NCBI GenBank assembly: GCA_023101885.1
Contig: JALPQD010000514.1
Span: forward strand, 959,602 to 1,023,601
DNA from: Typhlomys cinereus
Lineage: Eukaryota; Chordata; Mammalia; Rodentia; Platacanthomyidae
DNA length: 64,000 nucleotides
Direction: 5' to 3'
This document shows positions 43,990-55,556 of this stretch, piece after piece (the first letter of the stretch is position 1; each line of letters starts with the position of its first letter). Both the position numbers and the translations under genes were made by a program. A model generated the notes under the pieces. It had not been told where the DNA came from and made no database searches. It saw only the letters and a list, made by a program, of their open reading frames with translations.

Positions 43990-45595
43990 AGAACATTCTT
44001 ATAACACTCTCCAAAGGAAATGCCATTCCGCAAAGCAATATACAGATTCTGCTTTGAGTCAGAAGAAAGATCAGTAGAGACCCTGACACATCTCTGAGGA
44101 ACCTTTCTGAATTTCTGTTTTCTTTCTTTCCAATTCCATATTTTCCTCAGAACACCAGCATTTTCAGCATGTCAATTTTGAATGATCTGAGTGATCTTTG
44201 CCCCATTTCTAATCCTGCTCCTTTTTCTGTTGCTCAAGATAAGCATTTTATACATTTTTGAAGGGAACAATGACTCACTTTTGAACAGATTCGCATGAAC
44301 TGAACATTCATTCAGTCACGGCATTGGTAGGGTTGGGTCTGTCTTGGTACACTTGCCTGACCCTGTCAGTTGTTCCAGCCTTTCTGCTCTGGGATCAGCG
44401 CTTTCCTTGCATGGACTCTTCTGTTCTCATCTGGTTTCTTATCTGTTCATTCTTTTATTTACTCATTCATTCTCCATCCATCAGATAGTTATTGAGTGTT
44501 GGCAAAGTATCGGGGTGGTTCAGCTTGCTCTCCTTCTGCTTCCTTAGCTCCACTTCCCCACTTCTCCCCATGTTTCTTAGTTTGTGCTCCTAAGGCTGAG
44601 GATCTGGTTGGCTCAGGCGATGCCAGTTTTTACCTCGATTGTTGTTTACATAGATGGTCCATGACCCAGTGCTGCTTGTCCAGGTAGATGTGTCTAGAGA
44701 AACATAAAAGAATTTAGCCCATTCTTGAAGGCATCTTTGGGCTTTCTGCACACTTGTGTGTCTCCCACCGGGACTGCAGAGATCTGTACATGTAAGTGCG
44801 CAGTGGACAACCTTAACACCATCAGCATCCCAGCCTGCCTCTACTCAAAGAAGGCCCAGCTGTATTCTGTGCAACTAAAGAACAGCACGGCCTTATACTG
44901 CTGTGCTTGGTATTATTATCTTCGAAGCGAAAGGTGAGAGAGAATCAGGAGCCAGAGGAAAAGGAGAGGTGGGAGTGAAGCTTAGGAAGATATAGGGTTA
45001 CATCGGTCTGTTGGTGGGGTCCCCAGGAGCTGTCTAGAGAAGCCCGGGTTGGGTTCACTGAGCTGTCCCTTCTAGCCCAGCCTCCTCTGTGGCTCCCAGC
45101 TGGTTTCTCTACCTTCAGGTGGAGGCGCTTCTGCCCTTCATCCCATGACCTCATCTCATTTCCCTTCCAAATGACCGAGTGAATGGTTCTTATGTTCAGA
45201 AAACTGCCGTTTTCCCTGCTTTCTGTGTTAGCACCGAGTAAGTAATGGAATATTTATTTGGTGGGAGGAGCCACCTCAGCGTTGTAACACACTTTCCCTG
45301 CTTTGCCCCCTCATGGCAGCAGCTTCCGCACCTCCATCGCTTTCTTTCTGATGCATCCCCAGTATCCCCATCCATCATCCATCTTGGCCATCCTTTATCA
45401 TTCCTTCCCCTTTCCTAAGCCCAAAGATCAAACTCTCCCACGCTTTGCTGGAACATTTGGTTTGTACTTCTGACCTTTGTTCTCTGTTGTTTATAGGTTT
45501 GGTCATTCCATTGGACTATGGATGTTCTCAGAGCAGGAAGCCCCAACTTTCATTCATTTTCATACCTGATGCCTAAAAAATGCTCTGCGCAGGAA
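43990..45595. other. intergenic, includes right arm of inverted repeat
   Basis: Single-copy DNA except for 44641-44707, the reverse complement of 43112-43178. An open frame at 44725-44937 ends with a motif (TALYCCAW) that superficially recalls an antigen-receptor V segment. I do not call a gene. Confidence 0.4.
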
Positions 45596-45599
45596 CTCA

Positions 45600-45925
45600 A
45601 ACAGATTTTCTTTTTATTCATGTGCACATGCTGCACATGTGTACATGTGTGTGTATGCTTGTTTGTATATGTTTGGGTGCACATGTTCGAGTTGCTTTCC
45701 ATTTATTTATAGAGTTAGATCTCTCAGTTGAGCACACAGCCTGTCAGTTGGCTACATTAGTTAGCCAGCTCGCCCAGGGATCCCCCATTTCTGCCTCTGA
45801 GTGCTGAGATCACACATAGTCAGTGCTCAGGGCTGCCTGCTTTCATGTGGGTTTTGGGAATTCTAACCCTAGTATTTGTACTTGTATAACAAGCACATTA
45901 TCCATTGAGATATCTCCTCAATCCT
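45600..45925 (-). repeat. B4-like SINE (antisense)
   Basis: A TG-rich left end, GCTCGCCCAGGGATCCCCCA, TGAGTGCTGAGATCACACAT and CATTATCCATTGAGATATCT give the reversed B4 order. Confidence 0.65.
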
Positions 45926-46859
45926 CAAATAGTGTTCTTTTTTTTTTTCCAAAGAAAAGGCTGCTCCTGGATGCAGATATTATCTTTTTAAAATATGTTT
46001 TTTAGACAAGATACAAAAAAAGTCTCTTGATTTGGGATAACAGGTTTCTGATAATATCATGGTAGTTTCCTAATGAGTGAAATATAAATAACACAAATCT
46101 ATTTAACATAATAGTCAATGTACAACAATAAATAAATGTATCAAGAAGGATCCTGGTTAGGAAATTTATGAAGAGAACCCAAATTCCCTCTCTCATAATT
46201 TGAAGAATAACACAGATAGTTTTCCAAGATGAAGACTCAGTATTTGAATGATGTTTTGTGTGAATTTACTTAAATATAAAAAGAAGACTAGAAGAGCACA
46301 TATCTATTACAAGGGTTCTCTTCTTCCCTAACTCTGTATTATTGTATGATCTGCTGAATAAGGGGCGAATGCTATGTAGATAGCTTTGTACTAAAATTAT
46401 CAGTTGCCATTACATTAAAAAGAAATTCTGCTACATGTTACATGCTACATGTAGCAAAAATTATAGTTGATATTTCCAAAGTGCTGATTTTCCTGCTGTA
46501 TTTCAACTGTCTAATGTTAAGAATGCATCTTTATAAATGGGTCCTAACTGATAATGGAAATAACTTAATAATGGGCTAGTTGGATATTAATAGTGAAGCC
46601 ATATGTTTATGTCTGGATTTAAATTTTTCAACAATTATTTACTATTTTGCTTTACCTTGAAAAACACAAACTTATTTCAATTATACAAATCAGTAAGAAA
46701 TATGGCAAGAAATATTCCATTGCATCATTATGCTGTAACGTGGGAAAATGTAATGATTTTTCATGGTTTCTATTAATGTAAAATAAAATTTAATTCTGGC
46801 TTTTCAAGAAAAAAAGAAAGAAAGAAATTCTGGTTTTTGGTCAGTGTTTCCAAGATACG
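45926..46859. other. AT-rich DNA upstream of TMEM236
   Basis: There is a 12-bp perfect palindrome GCTACATGTAGC at 46444-46455 and an (AAAG)n tract at about 46806-46826. No gene is seen. Confidence 0.45.
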
Positions 46860-47110
46860 CTTGAGCGCTGACTTCGGCTAAGGGATATGCAAATGTATCT
46901 GGTGATCACTTTCACAGAGGCCCTGTTTCTTTAAGAGATCTTGGTTGTTAAGTCAGAAGATCATTGAACCATATGAGGGTCAATAAAAGAATAAAATCAC
47001 TGGTTACTGATTTGAGGAAAAGGAACTTGATCCTGGCTCAATATCTATGTGTCCATGGGCTGTTCTCAGTCAACGGGGGAGAGTCGTAGCTACGGCAGCT
47101 GTTCCTCAGG
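46860..47110 (+). promoter_or_regulatory. putative TMEM236 proximal promoter and 5' UTR
   Basis: This is about 250 bases of non-repetitive sequence directly before the TMEM236 ATG. It contains a perfect octamer ATGCAAAT at 46887-46894 and a TATA-like AATAAAAG near 46984, about 127 bases before the ATG. There is no CpG island, which fits a tissue-restricted gene. The transcription start is inferred, not seen. Confidence 0.35.
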
Positions 47111-47367
47111 ATGGCTTCTGGAAAAATCATGAAACTGCTGGTTTTTGAGCTTCTGGAGTATGCAGCTTTCTCCATTCCCACCCTTGTGGTCATGGAGCAG
47201 TTTGCCACTGCCTATCAAAGGACAAAGACTGTACCAGAGAGTACACATTACTGGCTGATTGTTTCCTGTTCTATTGCCTATGTGGCTTTAGTGACTCTGT
47301 TGATTTGGGTTCCGATAAAAGTTGTCTTGTACAAGAGACTGCATCTTTACCGAAAAATTATAGGATG
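47111..47367 (+). CDS. TMEM236: TMEM236 exon 1 coding part
   Basis: The exon opens [20 protein letters not shown] and ends YRKIIG plus TG of a Trp codon, with donor GTAAGT at 47368. It holds the first two membrane helices, joined by a polar loop ([16 protein letters not shown]). It stands out from the repeats around it by its uninterrupted conserved reading frame. Confidence 0.94.
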
Positions 47368-50300
47368 GTAAGTAAAAGACATTATTGGGGATCTCCCACA
47401 GAGTTTGCTGTCTCTAGGGTGTTGTCTGCATCTGTGCTGAACATGTGTGCTTAGTGCAAGTGTGTATGAGATTAATGGTGATATTATAGTCACTTTCTCT
47501 AAGTGCACGGATGTTATAGTACCTTCTATGTTTTCTATGATCATTTTTGTGGCAGTAACAAACGACATGTGTTATTAGGGTGTGTTGGTTTGAATGTTGC
47601 TGGTAATTTCTCTGTACACCAAGCTGCACAATGTTATTAGAACTACCCTGCAGAAGTCAAAACCACCGGATTGTAAGGTAGAATTTTACTTTGCTGCCTA
47701 ACTGAAAATGAGTTCACATGACTTTTGTAACTTGACCCCTTAACCAAGATGTTGTGTTGGACAGTTCTCTTAACCCTTGCTAGGTGCAGTGGCACAGGCT
47801 TGCAATCCCAACACTAGGGAAACTGAGGCAGGAGGATCAAGCATCCTGGTTCAGCCTGGGATACATAGAAACAGAACTAAGTAAACAAAAAAAACCTTAC
47901 ACCACTTTAACAGTTCTGCTAAAGACTGTCAAAGAGCTGAGAACAAATAATCCTAATACTAACCAATACTTTTCCTGTTAGATCTGATTCTCACCCATCT
48001 GGGAATTCTTACTGATTTTTAAAAAAAATTTTTTTTAATGTGAATAACACAGAGCAAGGAGCTGGGCCTTTTCATATACTCTAGGGTAGAACCGTAGAAA
48101 CTATACATAGAGCCAGGAAACTCAAGTGCCCCAGAGGAGGATGCTGAAGACAGAACTGAAGTGTGGGTGGAGCTCACCTACTGCCCCTCCCCCCAGGCGC
48201 TGACTTTGGATGTGGCTCCCCAGCCTTGTCAGTAGACTTTCAGTTCCCTAAAGTCAGGACTCCTAAGGGTTTTCTGGAAGTAAGCCATTCTGTGGTTGGC
48301 TCTGCTTTTCTCAGTGGGTACCTGGGGACTTTCCAATCTTGATCTGAGCCGAAGGGTCATCAATAGTGTGGCTTGGGGCTGGGCGGGGCCCACCAGCTCG
48401 CTCACCTGCTGGAGTTTCTTTGACTGTCTAAGACTCTTGGCTGTATTATGGACTTTGAAGGAACAGTGCTGGGTTCAAATGACATTAAGAGGAAACCAGT
48501 GGGAAGCTGATCTGCTACAGCCCCTATAGAAGCTCTTGCTTATGTTTGCTTGTTTATTTATTGGTTTGTTTCTAGTGGACTCAAGTCCTGTGAGTATAAT
48601 ACTTTATGCTCTGAGTGCCATTCAGACAAGAGATTTTCTCATATATAATTATCACATGATTAGTATTAAATTAAAGTTGCTTTTTTCATACATCATTGTG
48701 GGCTGAGAGCTTTATGCATAGATTTCTTTTCATTCTCTACCATGTCCCAGAAGCACTTCATCTGGAGACATAGATGTTTTCATGAATTTATCATTGGTAT
48801 TCCCAGGAGGAAACTGATACTGAGACAGACTAAAGCCATTTCCCAAAAGGCAGTTAGCTTGGACTTTGAATCTTGACCTGTTTCTCTTCTCAGATGATAC
48901 TCTAACCACTACGCTGCAGTACGAATTTGAAGACCTCAATCTTTTGTACAGTTGAGATTAAGGAGAAATCTTGTCTTTTGCTCCTATCCTCAGACTACTA
49001 CTACTATCTGTACAATTTTTCATTTTGCACATCTAGACCAGATAGTCCCATGCATTGAAGTGTCTTCATTTTTTTCCCCCTGCAAGAACATCTTTCAGTG
49101 TTTTCTCCTGGGAAATCACCTCCTGGTTTTTAGTTTCTGTTTGTGGGTGTGGTTGGCCACAAGTGTTGTAAATGGTTTCACCTATGACAGCTTATCTATA
49201 ATGTCTGTGAACTCTGAAACTATTTCCTCATGACCTCATTCATGGGCTCAGTGGCATAGTTTTGCTTTAATAGCAGTAAAGAGAAGAAACAGCTTCTGGA
49301 CACTACCCTAAGAGCTTTACATACTCAGTGTTACTAAATTTAACCTTTATGGCAGCCTAGTGGAGAGTAGGTGTTAGGTGTTCTATGGGTAAAGAAATAG
49401 AAACTTGAGAAGGTGACTAACTTTCACAAGTGATAAAGCTAATATAAAGTGCGGTTGGGATTTGTAAGCATGCCCGATTGCATGCTAGATTTCTTCTAGC
49501 TTATGCAGTTTTTTTCCTTTAAGGCCTTGAAGGCCAAATGTGGTTCTCTTTAATACCACTACAATGCATTCCTCAGAAGGACTTGCATTTCTACAATATT
49601 TATATATGATTTCCAAAGTTTTTTTTTAATTTGGTTGTTGTAAGTTACCTGGAGATGTTTCAAAATGTAACTGCTATTATTCAAAGTCAGGGAAGGTATG
49701 AATTATTTTTTGTTGAGTAGTTAGATGAATATTTATGTGAGGTTCACATGTCCTTAACATTCACAGATGTAGTGTTAGTGACAACTTTGAGAGTCTCCCT
49801 GAAGATCCATCATGAACCCCGTGAAACTGGTTGTTAAAGGTAGAATCTGTCTCTGGAAACAGCTAAGAAAGGGCACATCAGCTTTGACATTATTGAGTAT
49901 GAGACTTTTTGTGAGTTAATTCTTTGAGCATCAGTTTTCTCAATAGCAAAACAGGGACAATCTCGTTTCTTTCTCAGAGTTTGTTTTAAGAAATGACATA
50001 AGGAGGCTGGTGAGATGATTCAGTGGGAAAAGGCTCAGGCATTCTCAGGAGCCTATGGGGTGGAAGGAGACAACTGACTCTAAATGCTTTCTCTGCCTTT
50101 GCATGGACACATGCAAGCAGGTGCCTTCTCTCCCCTTTTATAAATAATAAACAAATATATTAGAAAGGAAATAACAAAAGTTCTATGAATGAAGTTTCTA
50201 GAACAGCTCCTTGTAATAAGTAAATACTCAATGAATATCAGTGTTCTTACTTAGAGCTGAATCCATTCTTTTCACGTAAATTGTGAACTTATTTAATCAT

Positions 50301-53300
50301 TAGAATGATCCTAAGAAATGGTAGAAGTGATGACAAAATTGAAGTACATGCTATTAATGATATCCCTTGAATTGGGAGAAAAGAAATATCCTTTAAAAAT
50401 ATTGCTAGGCCACGATGGTGCTATCTAGCATCTCGTTAAAAGTATTTTGATTTACGTAGTGCTTTTATGTCTCATTTTCTCTTTCATCTGCCTGATGCTA
50501 ATATAGATTTACCAGCTGACATAATTCTCCTCTGTAAAGGAGGAAGACATTTTGCAGAGCACAAGATTTACCCTAAATCACAGCAGAGCCACCCATTCAG
50601 CCGTCAACACTTCTTTTTAGAAACATGGATTTTTTTCAGATTGCCTGTTATAATTCATAATGGACTGAGGAGATGCTAGGTGGAATAAAGGGAAGTAGTT
50701 TATACAAATCAGAATAAGTATAAATTCCAAGCATAAACAAGAGAACTCCTTTCCTGGAGAATCAATAAAGGGTTTTGGGAGACAGGACACTTCTGGGAGA
50801 CTTGTGAGAATTCCCAGCTTGCCTTGGGACCTAGAGCTGTATTTCAAGAGCTCTCCAGTCTTTTGGATTATATAACATGCTAAGAATCCCAGGCAGTCCA
50901 ACATTTGAAATGTTGCTGTTGATGTGTGTTAGGCCCTGGTGATAGGGGACAGTCGTAGATGTGGTCATAGTGAAGCCAGATCAAATATCTACTGAGCCTT
51001 TCTTATCTATCAAAGCATGATTTTAAGCATGTCATCTGTATTAGTTCAACCTGCTAACCTTGGCATTTAAGGCTGAGTATAGTCCCCTTTCATGAATGAG
51101 GAAATTGAGGCACAGGAGTTAACAGATCACATAACCAAGCAGTGGAGCCAAGACTCCCCATGGGGTATATCTCTAGCACACCCTACTTTCCCCACGAGCA
51201 CACACAGCTCCCAGTAACATCTGTGTTCTGTGTAAAGATACTCTATTCAAATAAATACTGACGATGATGGTCGTCTTTTTGAGGCAAGGTGTCATGTAGC
51301 CCAGGCTGGCCTCAAACTCAACATATATAGCCAAAGATAACCTTGAATTCCTGACCTTCCTGCTTCCACCTCCCAAGTGCTTGTATTACAAGTATACACC
51401 ACAGGGCGGTTTATCCCATACTGAGAACTGACCCCAAGGGCTTCTTACATGGTAGGCAAACACTCTTTCCCCAGCATAATACCAGGAACTGCACATTGGT
51501 TCCTTACAGTTACTTCCTCCAAAGACAGTCCCCTGGGACTTCATTTTCTTCTCTACTCAGAATCAATTACTATCACATTGTACTTCAGCATCTCCCCCCC
51601 CCTTTTTTTTTTACCATGTTCTGTTCTAAAATCATTAAGAGAGGCCTTTTTATTTCTCTCTCCCCACCACATGCTATTCCATTTTTTCCTTCATCTCTGT
51701 TCTGTGAGTTCTGCGAACTCTATGACAATTTATTTCACTCCAGTTGGGCCCTCATTTCCAGGATCGACATGCATTTGAGTTTCTGGAATGGACTCCTCAC
51801 ATTCAGACTAAGTGTCAGACAGGCATCATTCAATCGATGCTAAGGCATTGGCAACCTTTACCAACTGGTCACCATCTTACCTTCCTGCCCCCATTCTTGC
51901 CAGCCTTTGTTATAGACTATTATAGACATGTGTGCTTAAAGATGGGACACCTAAGAAATGTATTCTTGATGCATTGAGATGTAGTGACTACAAAATATTT
52001 CAGGTTGCTGCATGCAGCATACCTGCTTTATGGTAAATGTTTATGAATGTTCACAGTGCTGAGGATCAAACAAGGGCCTTGTGGAAGCTAGGAAGTGCTT
52101 TACTCCTGAGCTACCTGGGACTCACTATATTCCAGGCTCTGTCTCCAAGGGCTGAAATTTACATGTGTGTACCACCATACTTGGTTAAACAGTTTTTTAA
52201 AATAAAAATTAAAGAGGAAACATTGTCTTATTTTTAACGGACAGTAATTTTATATATTCTGGGACTAATATGACATTTCAATACACATATACAGTGAGTA
52301 TAGATCAGATAAGGGTGACTGGTGTTAATCAGACATTTGTCGTCTCTTTGTATGGGGACTATTCACAATTCTCTCTACTAGCTATTTCAAAATAGCAGTT
52401 GGTGTCAGTTTCAGCTGGCTTATGGTGATAGAATATTAGAAGCTAGTCTTCCTTCTCAACTGTACCCCTGTTCCCATTAACTATTCTCTCACCATGCTCC
52501 TCCACACCTCTCCTACCACTCCCAGAAACTTGCTTAACTGATTAAAACTTCTAGAAAACTCGCTGTCAGTATGAAGTTTCCTCATCTTGCACTTGGGCAA
52601 CCGCCACAAGCCTGTCAGTGCCTTAAAGTCAGAGGTCTTTGTCTCTGATTAGAGTGTACTGTACATGAATTTAACAGTCTAGGTGAGTAGATGCATGAAT
52701 AGAGAATTGAAGTGTTTTATCTAACTTAAATCTGTAGTTTAATCTTCCCTATTAAATATCATTGCTCTGTGTTACCTTCATAGTCAATCCATATCCTTAG
52801 TGTCTGTCTGAAGCTGTCAGACCCACTTCATTTCATGTCTTCTGCTAATGACATGGCATGTGATCCATCAAATGTCTTAGTTTGAACAGTTGTACTATCA
52901 GAAATTCTTCAGATTTATGGATGATGATCCACTAGTCCATTCTAAGAGTTTCTTTAGTTATCTGGGTTTCTTTCCACTTCCCATTTCCTCTTAATGCAGT
53001 CTCCTTTCAAAGAAGCATTTGCTGAATAGCCACTGACTGCCACGCTTGTCCCCATGTTGGCATCAGGTGCTCTAGTCACAAGTCTCAGAACTTAGCCCGG
53101 CTTTCAAACTATCTCTCCTCTAGCTTTGACCTAGCCATCCAAATGTTTCCCTCTATAAATTCTTCATCTTGCTGGTGCTATTCCTAAGCAACTATAAAAC
53201 AATCCGCATGACATGACTCATTGCCTCTTTGCTTGAAGACTTTGTGGTCTATTGTAGAGACTATGTAATTATACATGAAAATACAGAAAGTTATATAGAA

Positions 53301-53895
53301 TACTATATAATAAATCAGTAGATTTTTATATGACCCACCCCTACAAATTCTTTATTTGTCACCCAAAAGTCATCCAAAAGGAATACTAACAATAAATGAA
53401 GGTGTGTGTGTGTGTGTGTATGTTTGGGTGTGTGTTGTATATGCATGTGTGTTTGGGTGTGTGCATGTGTGGAGTCCAGAGGTCAACACTGAGTATCTTC
53501 CTCAATTGCTCCTTATCTTTTTGAGACAGTCTCTTAATGAACCTTGAACTCACTCATTTTGCTAGACTGGCTGATCAACAAGTCTCAGAATCTTTCTATC
53601 TCCACCAGCACTGATATTACAGCCCTGCACTGCCTTGCCCAACTGTTTAACTCAAATCTTCATGATTCTATATAAAGCACTTTACTGGTGGAACCTTCTT
53701 CATAGCCCATTTCTTGAAAATTCATTCTTCCTGCCCCACCTTGCCTTACCCCATCATCTCACCACAGTTCCTTGCATGCAACAGGCTTTCAGGTTTTGGG
53801 GGTGTGGGAACTCAGGTTTAGTCTATGCTTCAGAATAGTTATGATGGAGCCTTCTCCATATCCCATTTCTTTTAAAAATATTTTATTTACTCATT

Positions 53896-53944
<49 letters not shown>

Positions 53945-55500
53945 CAGAGGGTACTGTGTGTACCTGTGGAGGACTAAGGGTGACTTTGGGAATCATCTTG
54001 GATTGCATCTACCTCCTTCTTGCTTCACTTTAGGATTTTCCAGGCTCCACCCACTAGGGCTAGAAGTGCAGGCTGCCTCTGTTTCTTCTTGGTGTTTTTA
54101 TGTGGGACCTTGGATCTGAACCAGGACCTTCTGCTTGGTAAACAGAGTCTTAACCCCTGAGCCATCTTTCCAGCTCCCATATCCCATTTCTTTAGAATTC
54201 ATTCTTTCTACCCATCTTACCTAACTCCATCATCTCACTACGGTGCCTTGCATGCAACAGGTTTTCGGCTTTATTTTGGGGGGATGGAGATGAACTCAGG
54301 CTTAGTTGGCAAGCACTGTGTGTCAGAATAGTTGTAGAAAACCCTACAATGCAAGGTTAATTCGAGCTGATCTTGGAAGATATTGCCAAGGATGAAAATG
54401 ACTCATGAGCTGGTAAAGAAATAAGCATAAAATTCTTGTGGAGTGGGTGAAGATCAACTTGCTGAGATTGGAGCTAATAGAGAAGCAGCAGCTGCGGATG
54501 GGGGGTGGAGGGGGAGTGAGGGGGTGGGGTGGAGTGGAGGGAGGTTGGTCATTGAGAGTAGTTGGCAGGAGTTCTACAGTCAGAAAGACCTGCATTAGAA
54601 CTCATCCTTTCCTTCCTATCGAGGGACTTGAGTGAATTAGTCAAACCTCCAGCACCCGGACATCATCCCTCAGAGGTCTGTCATGGGGTTTGAGTGACCC
54701 CTGTATTAAGCAGGTAGTGTGAATGCACTTTCTTATGGAGAGAGAGTGTTCTTCTTTGTTGGACAGTTAAGACCAGATCCCAGAGAACCTTAATATTAGG
54801 GCAGGAAACTTGGACTTAATGAGTTAGAGAAAAAATTTTTTACAAGTTTCTGAGCAGAGAGTCATTTCCCAAGTAATTATCTGACCTTTCGACCCACCAA
54901 GCTTCCTCAATGAGTAATCTCAGGGTTAGATGTCTTGCTGCACAAACAGGAAATTTTAACCCATGTGGCTGAGTTCATTTTTTTTTTTAAATCACAGATT
55001 CCATTCATGGAAGAGTCTTTCTCATTACCCATTTAGGAGAGATATCCTTTAAGTCTTGTGCCTTCGATTTCCATATATAAATGACATCTTACCCATAGGT
55101 GCTTTGCTTGTATACTGCAGTCTCTTGATAGCTTCAACATTATTAGACTTTGAAAGATGTGCCCATGATAGTTCTGCCTTACTCCAGAAGCGTTATCCTG
55201 CATTCTCTGGAATCACTATAACAAAGAACAGGAACTGATCATGTCACAGAAATGTGTCGTCTTGGAATTCTAGACTTTTCAAAATCTAAAGTTGAGATTT
55301 TAGTAGGTTGGTTACCTTTGGAAGACATAAGGAAGGATTAGTTTTAGACCTTTGTGATTGCTTCTGTGGTTTGTTGGCAGTCTTTGAAATTCCTTAGCTT
55401 GTAGATAGGTCATTTTGGTCTCTGCATACACCTTTACAAGATGTTATCCTGTGTTCTTCCATATAGTCTTTCCTTTGTACATGTCTTTTTCCAAATTTTC

Positions 55501-55556
<56 letters not shown>

